Source of the DNA: Piezodorus guildinii
Lineage: Eukaryota; Arthropoda; Insecta; Hemiptera; Pentatomidae
Length of the DNA stretch: 64,000 nucleotides
Reading direction: 5' to 3'
Assembly (NCBI GenBank): GCA_023052935.1
Contig: CM041292.1
Span: forward strand, 147,560,439-147,624,438
The notes under the pieces were generated by a model, which was not told the origin of the DNA, ran no database searches, and was given only the letters and a program-made list of their open reading frames with translations. The translations under genes and the position numbers were made by a program. Within the stretch, counting starts at the first letter, position 1. Each line of letters opens with the position of its first letter. Below are positions 47,119 to 60,700 of this stretch, in pieces.

Positions 47119-47412
47119 TGGGATCACTTGTAGCTGGGTGGCTAGCTTAACAGCCTCCCATGCTAAAGGTCACGGGTTCAAACCCGCAGGTGGTCCTAGG
47201 ATTTTTTAATGGGAACGAAAAATCCTTAGTTACGCCGTCCTTCGGAGGGGACGTTAAAAGATGGTCCCGAGCCTGTGCGATGTCAGGTACTCGTTAAAGA
47301 TCCCTATCCTAATAAAACCTGGATAGGCAAAATTTATTACTCCCACTGTAGCATCGTCCGATTAGCCATAGTAGCATAAAGTGACGTTAAATAAATAAAA
47401 AATAAACAAACA
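47119..47412 (+). mobile_element. tRNA-derived SINE (family S3), copy 1
   Basis: tRNA-like start cttgtagctgggtggctagc (A-box-like) and gggttcaaacccgc (canonical B-box-like). The body carries ggtcccgagcctgtgcgatg and aaacctggataggca, and the tail is aaataaataaaaaataaaca. The copy sits precisely between 53-bp direct repeats. Confidence 0.85.
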
Positions 47413-47465
47413 AATAATAGCTGACGAAAAAACAATATCCTCTTGTATTGTAATCCTCATGTATT
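47413..47465 (+). repeat. 53-bp direct repeat flanking an S3 SINE, right
   Basis: Partner of 47066-47118. It is longer than ordinary target-site duplications of LINE-mobilised elements. Confidence 0.9.
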
Positions 47466-47960
47466 AATAAAACATTTAACTATTTTTTTACAGGATTCAA
47501 AAATTTTAAACAATTATTATGGAATATTCGCTGATAATCTCTCTGTTGGTGCCGAACATCATCTAATCTATAATAAGCTAGACTAAGGTGTGGACTACAT
47601 AAATAATAAAAACAATAAATGAATGGTTTTTAAAACAAGAGCCGAAATGATATCCTTAAATTGTAAACCATGGATGAGAGAAATAGTTTATACATGATCA
47701 ATTTGTAGCAGTAAGGATAAAGAAAATATAAATAATTTCTTAGGTAAGTTAACGGCATTTCATTGTTTGAGAAAAAATTTTTTTGGAGAGAGTATTTCAA
47801 CCGAAAATAGAATAAAAGAAATTTTAAATGGAAATAATTGGAACTCATTATAAAGATTAATTAAATGTGCTGTAAACTACAGAGATTTTTTAATAAAGAA
47901 GTCAATTCCGATAAATAAATAAACAGGAAATAAGTTGTTTACTGATAAGTTATATTTATA
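47466..47960. other. Non-coding spacer between inverted SINEs
   Basis: AT-rich, no motif. It would be the loop if the two S3 copies paired. Confidence 0.45.
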
Positions 47961-47967
47961 TTTTGTT

Positions 47968-48250
47968 TGTTTGTTTATTTATTTAACGTCACTTTATGCT
48001 ACTATGGTTAATCGGACGATGCTACAGTGGAGTCCTAAATTTTGCCTATCCAGGTTTTATTAGGATAGGGATCTTTAACGAGTACCTGACATCGCACAGG
48101 CTCGGGACCACCTTTTAATGTCCCCTCCGAAGGACGGCGTAACTAAGGATTTTTTACTCCCATTTAAAAACCCTAGGACCACCTGCGGGTTTGAACCCGT
48201 GACCTTAAGCATGGGAGGCTGTTACGCTAGCCACCCAGCTACAAGTGATT
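47968..48250 (-). mobile_element. tRNA-derived SINE (family S3), copy 2, inverted
   Basis: Reverse complement of copy 1 with high identity: gcgggtttgaacccgtgacc and ctagccacccagctacaagt at the tRNA end, and gtttgtttgtttatttattt at the tail. A shared tttatattttgttt on both sides is a plausible target-site duplication. Confidence 0.85.
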
Positions 48251-48377
48251 TTTTTTATATTTTTATATTTTGTTTATTCTATTTTTGAAACAAGTTAATT
48301 ATTCCACTATCTTTTAACAATAGTGTAGAATTTTTATTTTTTTGTTTTGTTGATTATAAGTTTTTTGTTTTATGTTT

Positions 48378-49860
<1,483 letters not shown>

Positions 49861-49899
49861 TAAAATGACACATATCATTACGCATAAATCATAGTACAG

Positions 49900-50520
49900 T
49901 AAGGCATTGTTCATTGTCGAGAATACTGACTGACTGACTGAGAAGTACCTTAAGACATATCTGCATAATTGTTCCCTGGCTTGACCCCCAACTTCCTCCT
50001 TCAGTGGCTGGACTTCCGATTTCTTTCCTGTCCACGCTAAGACTCCCCCCAAGTAAAGGGCTATCTCTCCCAAGCAGTGGAGAGGTGTAGTTTTTCGCAT
50101 AGGCCTTTTAAGAACCCTTCCTGCTTGTTGCCCGGAAACTGCTCTATTTTGTACAATTCAAAAATATTTTTTTACCTCCCAGTATTCTCGATACTGCTAT
50201 GTCTGAACTCATTTAAGACATGGGTTAAACTAAGGGAGTATAATTGGAAACCTTTCCAAAGGGGTTTGTGTTATCCAATTTATTATGAAACATTAATGAA
50301 TAAATAAGTAGTTTATTTTGATACAGATTATACACTATAAGATCAAGGGACTGTATAAATTACTTGGCTATAACAGATTAAATGCTGTCGGCGACTTCCG
50401 GATATGTGTCCTCTTCAAGATCTTCTCCCTGACTCCCCTGGTGGCTCTCCATGCACCAGGAGTGGCGGGGTGTATATTTTTTGCACCGCCCTTCTAAGAA
50501 CCTTCCTGGCTTGGGCCTGA
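49900..50520. repeat. Two related GC-moderate segments of unknown identity
   Basis: The segment at about 50075-50145 (gtggagaggtgtagtttttc, ccttttaagaacccttcctg) resembles 50450-50525 (gtggcggggtgtatattttt, cccttctaagaaccttcctg). The function is unknown. They lie downstream of the gypsy pol in its sense and might be remnants of its 3' region or LTRs. Confidence 0.35.
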
Positions 50521-50659
50521 CAACACTTCTACTCGTCTTTTATCATTTTCAATATTTTAGGTTTGATACATAGCATTTACCACGGACTGCAAGAAAAAAA
50601 TATTGAACAAAGAGAGATATTTTTTCTTTTCATATACATCTGACTCGTAATTATAAAAT

Positions 50660-51097
50660 AAAACTTTAAAGTGGATGTCCCAAGATCCATATTTTTACAG
50701 TCTAACATGTTTATACATATAATAGCTAATGATATATACAATTTTTCCCTAAACCAAAAGTTAAATTAAATTAAAAACTAGGATAATAAATGACAAGTAA
50801 ATATGGTAAAATAGACCATACGACCAAAAGTACAGTAAATGGGAGGCACAGCGAAATAATAACAGAGTTTATAATACAAAATAAAAATATAAAATGGATG
50901 TCCCAAGATCCTTATTTTGACAGTGTAACATGTTTATACATATAACAGCTAATGATATATACAATTTTTCCCTAAACCATAAATTAAATAAAATTAAAAA
51001 ACTAGGATAATAAGTGACAAGTAAATATGGAAAAATAGACCATACGACCAAAAGTACAGTAAACAGCGAAATAATAACAGAGTTTATAATACAAAAT
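50660..51097. repeat. Tandem duplication of about 224 bp
   Basis: Unit 1 (50660-50883) and unit 2 (50884-51097) share ggatgtcccaagatcc, gctaatgatatatacaattt, accatacgaccaaaagtaca and ataacagagtttataataca. It lies directly downstream of the gypsy integrase frame in its sense, so it may be part of the 3' region of that element. Confidence 0.88.
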
Positions 51098-51170
51098 TAA
51101 AACTAAAATACAACACAGTCTTATGTAATTATATAGTGTTATATATCAACATTATATAAAGTTAGTCAAG

Positions 51171-54100
51171 TTATTGAATAAACGGTTTTAGGAGAGACCC
51201 ATGAAATGTACCTCGAGTGAAATTTTTTAGTTCCCCCTCGGTCATTTCCCTCCAATTCAATTCTCTTACCCGTGCTACGACATACGTCGTATTTCCATAC
51301 TTTTTTATAATGGTATAAGGACCTTCATACAGTTTTAGTAGTTTTGTACTTTGCCGCATCGAGTCAGTAATAGCTGGGATAGTGCGTACCAGGACCAGGT
51401 CACCTACCTGGAATTCGTAAATCCTATGACTTTTATTAAATCTATCCCTAGTTCGCTCTCCACTTTCGCTTATTTTCTTTTTTACTCTACCTCTGAGGTA
51501 GTTAATTTCTTTATCTGTGATTACTTGCTTGCTTTCAGAGAGGTGTATTTGCAATATTTTTTCCCAAGGTGTACTTCTTTTTCTGGAGAAGTGAATCTCA
51601 AAAGGTACGGCACATATAGTTGTCTGGAAGGTGTTGTTAATTGCGTTGTTTATGACTTCAGTCCACTTTGGCCACGTCTTATGATTTTCTTCCACCAAAG
51701 TCCTATAGAAATTTCCCAGGTCTCGGTTGATTCTCTCGCTTGCGTTAGCTTGTGCATGTCAACAAAATATATTTTTTATCCCCCAACCTTCAAGGGTTTC
51801 AATCCATTTCTTTCTTGTAAATTGTGATCCTCTGTCAGTTAATATTTTCTCAGGAGTTCCGTAAGTATGGCAAAATTCTTCTACACATCTCAACGCTGCT
51901 CTGGTTGTGGCTGCTCTGAGGTTATGTAACTGAACGATCTTGCTAAAATTGTCTATCATGACAAAAACATATTTAACTCCTCCTGCTCCCATGGTTAGTG
52001 GTCCCAGAAAGTCCGCAGAGGCAAGCTGTAATGGTCCATCTACTTCAATTGATTTTGCTTCAGCATGAAAAATTTTATTGGGGAATTTCGAAACTTGACA
52101 TTTATAGCACCGCCTTACTACTTTCTTTACTTGATTCGCAGCATCTTGGATGTGAAAGTGACTGTTGATAGTATTAACGAGTTTTACCACCCCAATATGA
52201 GCTAATGTCTCATGGCTGCATTTAATAAATTCTTCTGTTTTCGCCTTGGGGACTAGTATTCGAGGTGCTTTTCCTGTCCTCTGACTAATGATATACTGTC
52301 CGTCGAAATGATAAGTATAACTCCCGATTTTACATTTTTCCTTTACATTATCTTTTAGCCATTCCAACTCATTTCTACTCAGGTCGCCTTCTCCATATTC
52401 GAACGATTTTATAATATTGATGATTTTGTCTTCTGGAATGGCCCATTTTACAGGGCGAATTACATTGACTTGTAGCTGGGTGTCGGGTATGTGTGTTGTT
52501 GTTTTTCCATCGATATTTCTACTAAGGAAATCGGTTACAATATTTTCTTTTCCTTTGATATATTCTATTTCAAAATCGAACTGTTGAAGAAATAAACTCC
52601 ACCGTAGGAGGCGATTAGTTGTGTTTCTACATGTTTTGATATATGTCAGTGCATGATGGTCCGTTTGAATTTTAAAGGGCTTTCCTGCGAGATAGGTAAT
52701 GAACTTCTTTATTGACCAAACAATAGATAATAGTTCCTTTTCAGTTGTACTGTAAGACAATTCTGGTCCTTTTAATACCCTGCTTGCATATGAAATCACA
52801 TGTGTTCTTCCGTCTATATGTTGCAATAATTGAGCTGCTACGGCATAGCCGCTAGCATCCGTTTGTAAAATAAAAGGTTGTTTGAAATTCGGGTGATTTA
52901 ATAATACTTCCTGGCTGAATGATTCCTTAAGGTCTTTTAATGCTTGTTCTTCTTCTTCTCCCCATTGCCATTTCCGCCCCTTTTTTAACAAAGGTGTTAA
53001 TTTGCCAATGTGAGTGGCATATTTTGGATTGAACCGGGCATAATAATTGGTTAATCCCATCAAACTCTGGAGGTCTTTTACGCACTTAGGGGATGGAATA
53101 TTTTTTATAGCTTCCACTTTTGAATACTGTGGTCTCAGCCCTTCCGTATCAAGTACAAATCCTACATAATCCAATGATGTGCGAAAAAACTGTGTTTTTT
53201 CTAAATTAAGAGTGACTCCGTTTTCATTAAATATAACAAACAACTGTTCCAAGATTTTCAAGTGTTCTTCTGGGGTCTCGCTCATCACCAACAAGTCATC
53301 CACATACGGTCTGATTCTTTTGTTTAAATTACCCAATAATCTGGTAAGTCCCCTGCTCAATCCTGCCAATGAGACTTTCAGACCAAATGGGAGTCGTTTA
53401 AATTCAAACATACGACCCTCGTGCATAAATGCGGTGTATTTTCTACACTTTTCATTCAGTTCTACCTGATAGAAACTTTTTGTGAGGTCAATAGTAGTGA
53501 AAATTTTCTTGCCGCTACAGTACTTGAGAATCTCCTCAATGTTCTCGGACTGCTCATGATCTGCCTGTAATTTAGTATTTAGTTTTCGTGCATCCAAACA
53601 AATTCTTACACTTCCATCTTTTTTATTAACCACTACAATAGGGTTAAGGTAGTCACTATGACTTACTTGAATGATGTCTTCCTCGAGCATCTTACTAATT
53701 TCATATCTTACTGCTTCTCTCTTGTGAAACGGTATAGGGTAAGGTCTTGATCGAACAGGTTCCTCATCCGTGACCCGTAGGGAATATTCATAACCTTTTA
53801 TCTTGCCTGGGCGTTCTGTAAATATTCTTGAATGTTTTTTAATGATTTTTTCCAATCCCTTAATAATGTGACTGGGGATATGGGATTGACCTTTGATGTG
53901 CTCCATTTTTTCATTTATGTTCATACCATTCTGATTTTTACTATTTTCGGTCACCTCAACCAGTCCAACTTCTGCGCTAGGTCTTAATTCCAAATCTCGT
54001 TTGTCACTCCATAAATGTATCTTCCTATCTTCTATACTATCTTCAGATTTAATAACGAAAAAATTCTGTTCTACATTTATTTCCTTTATATGAGCCTTTA

Positions 54101-54458
54101 TAAAATCATACCCTAGTATACAATCCTGGCTTAAATTAGGTACGATTAAAAAATTTATTTTCAATACATAATGTTGAAATGAAGCATCTATTAGGACCTG
54201 GTATTTTATTGGGGTTGACTTCTTTTTTAAGGCAGTTGTAATCCTAAGGCTTGAAACCGGTAGTATCTGGTGTGCAAGTTTTTCTTTATTCCTTTCATAA
54301 AACGCTTCATTTAAGCATGTTACCTGACTCCCTGTGTCAATTAAAGCTTGTATAGGCACTTCTCCTAAGTGAAGAAAAACTTGAGGAAGTAGATGTAATA
54401 TACCGGTTCTGGCCCAGGGCTCCGGAGCAAGATGGCGGCGCCCATGGTTTCCCGCCAA
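51171..54458 (-). pseudogene. pol: Ty3/gypsy pol: protease, reverse transcriptase, RNase H, integrase, broken by one stop
   Basis: One minus-strand frame of about 1,096 codons. In order: retropepsin ALIDTGSQ (about residue 38); RT with VRICLDARKLN, TTIDLTKSFYQVEL and catalytic YVDDLLVM (about 387); RNase H with LQTDASGYAVAA (about 535), a Glu in TTEKELLS and an Asp in IQTDHHAL; integrase with an HHCC zinc region (HETLAH to CYKCQ, about 750-795), first Asp in SADFLGPL, second in LTDRGSQF and Glu in NASERINR; then a GDLVLVR region. A single TGA at 51759-51761 falls between the second Asp and the Glu. The first codon is TTG and a stop lies just upstream, so the real pol is probably gag-fused or truncated. 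No gag or LTR is seen. Confidence 0.9.
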
Positions 54459-54850
54459 AACTGGCCTTTATTGAACGATCGTTCGCGATCTACCTGTCGT
54501 TCGTGATCTAGTCAATCCAACTTAACTTCATATTGTCAGTTTAATTTATCGATTAAATATTCGATAGTAGATAAGAATTGCGGGAGCTGGCGCACTTTTT
54601 TGAGGAGCCAATCAGATGCCAGATTTGGTCACGTGACCTATGGCGGGAGATTTGAATTTAAATTTCGACCACGACCTAACCTTAACCACGCTGGTTCGCG
54701 CCATCGACCTAACCTAAACCACTAAGCCACGCCCCTTTTTAGTCACGTGACCCTTCATCAACCTAACCTAAACCACTAAGCCACGCCCCTTTTTGATCAC
54801 GTGACTTCCCCCCCTTCATTAACCAACCAATCACAGTACTCCATTTGAGA
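54420..54850. promoter_or_regulatory. Promoter-like motif cluster with a 54-bp tandem repeat
   Basis: Holds aagatggcggc (54429-54439, YY1/Pho-like), agccaatcag and accaatcac (CCAAT-like), three palindromic tcacgtga E-boxes (54629, 54743, 54797), and two ccacgcccc boxes (GC-box-like). A unit of about 54 bases with cctaacctaaaccactaagc occurs twice (from 54708 and 54762). Motif names come from known consensus sites; activity is inferred only. Confidence 0.4.
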
Positions 54851-54887
54851 GTTCCTTCCGGCTAGGTCCGATGGTATAATTGTAAAG

Positions 54888-55545
54888 TTTACTTTTGTGA
54901 AACTTCCTTTAACTGTTACGTGACCTTCCCAATGTTTACATTTTCAGCAACGTTCTTAATGTTTACATTTTCTGCAAACCTCCCTTACTGTTACATAACC
55001 TTCCTATTGTTTACATTTTTTAAACCTCCCTAACTGTTACATAACCTTCCCATTGTTTACATTTTATGAAACCTTCCTAACTGTCACATAACCTTCCTAT
55101 TGTTTACATGTTTGAAACCTCCCTAACTGTTACATAACCTTCCCTATTTTTACATTTTCCGTAGCCTCCTCAATGTTTACATTTTATGAAACCTCCCTTA
55201 ATGTCAAATAGCCTTCCTATTGTTTACATGTTTGAAACCTCCCTAATTGTTACATAATCGTCCCGTTGTTTACATTTTCTGAAACCTCCCTAACTGTTAC
55301 ATAACCTTCCCAATGTTTACATTTTCTGAAACCTTCCTAACTGCTACATAACCTTCCTCATGATTATATTTTCTGAAACCTCCCTTGCTGTTACATAACC
55401 TTCCCAATATTTACATTTTCCGCAACCTCCCCATTGTTTACATTTTCGGAAACCCCCCTTACTGTTATTAAACCTTTCCAATGCTTACATTTTTCGTAAC
55501 CTTTTTAATGTTCACATTTTCTAAATCTCTTTATTTACTTTTATT
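54888..55545 (+). repeat. Minisatellite array, unit about 47 bp
   Basis: About 13 units built from ctccctaactgttacataac, cttccca, and ttgtttacattttctgaaac, with frequent substitutions and some half units. Divergent units suggest an old array. No coding capacity. Confidence 0.92.
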
Positions 55546-55884
55546 TTCTCTTCACATAGTCGTGGTGCACACTCACCTTCTAAAGTATCCGCAAGAGCGC
55601 AGCACCAGCTCTACTTTTTAATGTGCCCACCAGAGTGCGTCTCTCAGGAATTTTTTATGTTATCTTTTCAATAATGTTTTATTTTTTTTAAGCAACTTTT
55701 TTCAGCCGCCATTTTGTTTTTATGGAGCATGAGCCCACCCTGGGGCTATTTTGTTTTTATGACGTCACAACTTAAGTAATGTAAACCGGTTTGAACATGT
55801 TCGAGCATGCACCGACAGGTCGTATCATGTAGAAACAGGTTTGTGCAAGTACAAACAGGTTTGAATCATGTTTAAGCATGAAGT
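55546..55884. other. Non-coding stretch between tandem arrays
   Basis: Mixed composition with short repeats of gttt.aa.catgt and acaggt (about 55780-55870). No gene. Confidence 0.45.
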
Positions 55885-55889
55885 AAGTG

Positions 55890-56320
55890 AAGCGTAAACA
55901 TGGACTCTGAACCCTCTTAACGGCTTTAATATAAACATCGTCATAGGGCTTCTTAATCCTATACAGCTTTGAACTTTGATCCTTAATCCTACTATTTAAA
56001 TAGCCATATAAGGTTCCTTAAGCATAAACGTAAACATGGACTTTGAACCCTCTTAACGGCTTTATTATAAAAATTGTCATAGCGCTTCTTAATCCTATAC
56101 ATATTTGAGCTTTGATACCTTAATCCTTTCATATAAATAGCGATATAGGGTTCCTTAAGCTTAAACGTAAACATGGACTTTGAACCTTCTTGGTGGCTTA
56201 AATATAAACATCGTAATAGTGCTTCCTAATCCTATACAGCATTGAACTTTGATCCTTAATCCTACATTTTAAGTTGCGATAAAAAGATCCTTAAGCTTTT
56301 AAACTTTGAACGATTAACCT
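55890..56320 (+). repeat. Tandem array, unit about 138 bp, about three copies
   Basis: Units start at 55890, 56028 and 56166, each beginning cgtaaacatggact.tgaacc and containing gcttcttaatcctatac and ccttaatcct. A decayed partial fourth unit may follow. Confidence 0.92.
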
Positions 56321-57724
56321 CTTAAGTATCAATATAGATAATGCGCTTCTTAGAATTATGGGCCGTCAATGGTTAATCCCTAATAACTTAATCGTAAACA
56401 AGCTCAATTTAAGACGTAAACATTAACTTTGTGCTGAGGATTTCTTAGTGTATAAATAAACAATAATATAAAACTTTTACCTACTTCGGACGGAAATTTA
56501 TTTTATTTAAACATAATACTTTCAGCATTTTTAATTGTTTTCTCGCCTTATCAGGTCATTTAATACCATTTCAAGCATTATTTGCTTATAATTAACTATT
56601 TTGCTCTGCAAATACACTCACAACTGCCTTTACGATGTCTTCGGGGCTGTTCGGCTACTCTCGGCCACCTTCGGTCTTCTACCATTTCCCGTTCAACTTC
56701 GCTATAATCCGGAGTTCTATCTAAAGAAATAAACAATGATAACGTTAATTCCATCGAAGGTAAACAACTTCCTTATCTTCTCTGCGTCTCTTGCTAAAGT
56801 ATAAACAATATTATATTCTATTAAAATAATATAGTACATCGTAAACATTTTGTTCATTTTCGTTAAAAGTATTATTAGTAAACAAAGTGTTGTACCTTTT
56901 TTAGTTCGGCGTTAAGCCTTAAGCCTCTTCACCACGTCAAGGTAAAGGTACATCGAAGAGGTTTTTATTTTATTTTACAACGTGATTTTTACAATAAAAA
57001 TGTGTACAAATTCAACGAAAAAATAAAGTTTATTGAAAATCAGAATTCATAAAATATAATTTCTAATACAATCAAGAATTAAACTAAATTTATGCTTATA
57101 AAAAAATAAAATCATCTCTTTTTTTTTGGTTATGTATAATCACATTGAAATTTAATTTTTCACCTGATGGCATAAACGAAATATTTGCTGTTGAGATGGT
57201 CGGCAAGGTGCGGCAATGACTATTTAATCTTCAATAAATTAACAACACCATATACTTTATCATTTTTTTTGTCTTTATGTATTTGAAAGAGAAATATGAG
57301 CATCGAAATTATTCTGCAGGTTTATTCTATTCACCTCACATTCACTCACACATTCAAGTTTACAGGTGTTCAAACCATGCCATTGACCTTCATTCAGGGT
57401 TTATAGGTGTTCAAACCGTGACAGTGACCCCTTTCATTCATGGTGAATAGATTTAAACAAATTTTTATTTACCTATACAGACAAAACCTTTGTTTGATAC
57501 TCTGTACATTTCTCTTTCGAGACATTATGCGATGGCTGCCTTGCTGAGATGGCTTTATTAATTTAAAGACCGCCAAAATATTCCAAATTCATTAGTGAAC
57601 AAACATATTGCCACACCATGAACCATCATTTTTATTATTTGTTAGCTTAGTTTTTTTTTCAGGTCAAAGACAAAAATGGTAAATTCGCGTTTTGTTTCTT
57701 ATTATTACCAACATAATCTTTATA
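56321..57724. other. Non-coding region between the tandem arrays and the PolB gene
   Basis: No recognisable ORF. A few CG-richer words (gctactctcggccaccttcg at about 56653) and AT-rich runs. If the PolB element has its own terminus on this side, I cannot see it. Confidence 0.4.
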
Positions 57725-60700
57725 TTATTTCATTTCATTTAATTTATAATGACCATAGGCCAAAGTATTGATTCCGTCTACTAGTATGTGTCTTTTATTA
57801 TCAAAAGGAGACAGAGAAATCTTATTTATTTCGGAACTAAAAATATTATGCAGCTTAGATTGTATCATCCTCATTGGCGTATGCATAATTTCCTTTTTAA
57901 ATAATACATTTTCATAATCCTCAAAACTAATATATTGTTTTAATGAAGCTGTTTTTTACGCCTTTAGCTCGCTTTTTTATATCGTTTTCTGTCATAACAG
58001 CGTACATTTTCGCTCTTAATCCCACATATTTTAAAATTATTTTTGAATTGAGCTCATCTTTAAACTTTCCTAACTTCTTTTTATTTTTATTCGAATAACA
58101 TAAATGTGTTTCAGGATAGTCTGAGAAATCAAAATATTGATTCATTTTTTTCATATCTTCATAGACATCATCTGTTAAAACTCTATAGATAAACGAATCT
58201 GTATCGGTATACATCATCTTCAAGTTTTTTCCAGTATATGTTTTCATCATTATGTCATAATGAAATTGATACATTATAGTTTTTGATAAGTCTAAAATGC
58301 ACATTCCTATGTATATAGGTTTATTAAACAAGACTTTTGATTTTCCCATGTGAACAGCCACTATATTCTCATTGTAGATTGTACGATCAATGAAATTTGG
58401 TTTAGCAACAAGTTTCATCAACTTTTTACTGTCAGTTACTAGTTGAATATTCTGGCGGTTCCTGATATTTTCCATCGTTTTACCGAAAACTGCATTGTTA
58501 AGCAACTTATAAAAATCTTTTTCAAAATCATTGGATGCTCCTTTCCTTAGCTCTGTATTGTATTCTATATACGATCGTAACCATGGTGCTTGTTTAAACT
58601 TTAGAACACGGTGAATTTTTTCCAAATTTAGCCCATGCTGTAGAGCTTGAATCAAATTCTTATAATGTAAAACGTAGCGATATCTTTTTCCAAAATGTGT
58701 TATTAATTTTTTCGAATTAGATTTTTCTCCCGGTGGTATCATCGCTTCAGGTAAGAACGGTAAATCATCATGGAAATGGTGAAGTTCTTGAGGATAACTG
58801 ATGTCAATTTCAAATATGTAACCAATTTCGTCATCATCCTTAAGCTCGGATATGTTTATACGTTCCGGATTTTTAACCCATTCAAATCCTCCGTATGGTA
58901 AATTCATGCTCATCGCTTGTCCATAAAGATTATTAGCATCTAAATAAACTATATAACTGGATTCTTCGTTTGGATTAAAATTACTCATGTACTTATTATT
59001 CGCTTCTGCATACCTGTGGGATACCTGGCACAAACCTCCTCGAATACCATGTTCTATCATTAGAATCATATCATAATCCTGTAAGAGCTCTATATTCATT
59101 TTTGTATATTTTAACATGGCGTCGAAGGTCAAACCGGGAACGGTAAAATAATGAGCTGGATCAAGTTTATGGGTCTTCATCATGACGTTTCGGAAAGATT
59201 CGAAGACATCACAAAGTAGTAGAACATCACTTTTAACGTAAAAATCAGCATATTCACCCAAAGATTTACATTTAAAGTGTTCCCATATGTTTTGAGCATG
59301 TCTATAATCTTCGGCGCTGATATCGCTCTCATTCAATTTATTGTAAAAAGCTTCAATTGATGGTAGCTCTGTCTCATTGAACTTATCTTCATTGTCTATG
59401 TAATCGTATGGGAAAACACCTTTTCTGGTAACCAATTTTAATTCCTCATCTCTATAATATTTTGATGTCTCCTTGAATTTGTCCCAAGAAAGAGATTTTA
59501 CGAGGTAATCTAAGCTCCGCGGCATGAATCTGTAAGAATCTATAAACCTCAATTTCAGTTTACCAACATGTTTTGTAAAGGATATGTATTTTTCTTCACT
59601 ATTCGGTATTACCTCAACTTCTCCAGGGGTATTTCCCAATTCTCTAACTATAAAATGTGCGTCATAATTGCTCAAGTTGTGCATTATGACAGGTACAAAC
59701 GAGGGATTAACGCGTTTTAAATTACAATTATTACAAGACGCTCCTAAGTACGTTCCGGTTAGGTGGCAGTGGTCTCTAACTTTTATATTGTTTTTTCTAA
59801 ATTCGTCTTGGCACATATAACAGGTTTTAGCTTCAAACCAATCTTTTTCTTCCTCCGATGAGATCTGCATTGGCTTGTTCATCTTATAAATTTCTTGAAT
59901 TTTTTTAGCTATATTGATAATACATTCCATGAAATGAGAAGCGGCATCAGCTCCCCTATAAACGTACGGTTGGGTTATTGAAACGTCAACTCCTTCTATT
60001 CCTTTAACATATAGACAAAATGATATCGGATCGTGCCTCTGATATTTAGCCGTATTCTTCGACGATTCGTTTACAGGAACTAATATCGATTCAAAGTCGG
60101 CATAGATGACAAACGGCACCTTGCTTTGTCGTTCTATATTTGAGAATCTGATAAATTGGTCTTTCTTTGGTATCTCTATTCTTACTGGTTTATTTTCAGA
60201 GCAATATATCTTATGTTCTTCAAGTTTTTCACTGGCTTGTTTTCCATACAGATTGTTAAAATGTGTGAAGCAGCGTTTACAGATTGTTAACTTATGTTCA
60301 TACTGGCTGATTTGAGACACAACTAATCTTTCGAAATTTTTTATGTAAACATAATGGGAAGTTTTATCATCAGACACGAGTAAAAGATCCCGGTGATCTT
60401 TCAATTCTGTTTCACAGACCTTCAGAGGGTATATCTTATCTTTTTCATCGAACCCATAGACATTGATGGAGATGTTATTTACCTTTTCAAATTTTCTTAT
60501 CTCACTCAGCGAAGTTGGAAATGAAACGCAAGTAAAGTCATACACATGTTCTAAATTGTTATACTTAGAAACGCGTTGTGCATGCTTTTTCACAAATTTT
60601 GATAAAATTGAATATTTAAAACAGTACATATCATTATTCCGCACATTAATGCAAGATTTCTTTGATTCTATAAATGGGGGGAGTGGAAGATACGTACAAC

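Noticed and set aside
47119..47200. Possible functional tRNA gene
   Set aside because: Has A-box and B-box-like blocks but continues into a multi-copy SINE body and lacks a tRNA 3' acceptor half.
51351..51827. Plus-strand frame of 158 codons
   Set aside because: Antisense to the gypsy integrase.
54700..54775. Telomere-like CCTAA repeats
   Set aside because: Only two adjacent units occur inside a longer 54-bp repeat; not a telomeric array.
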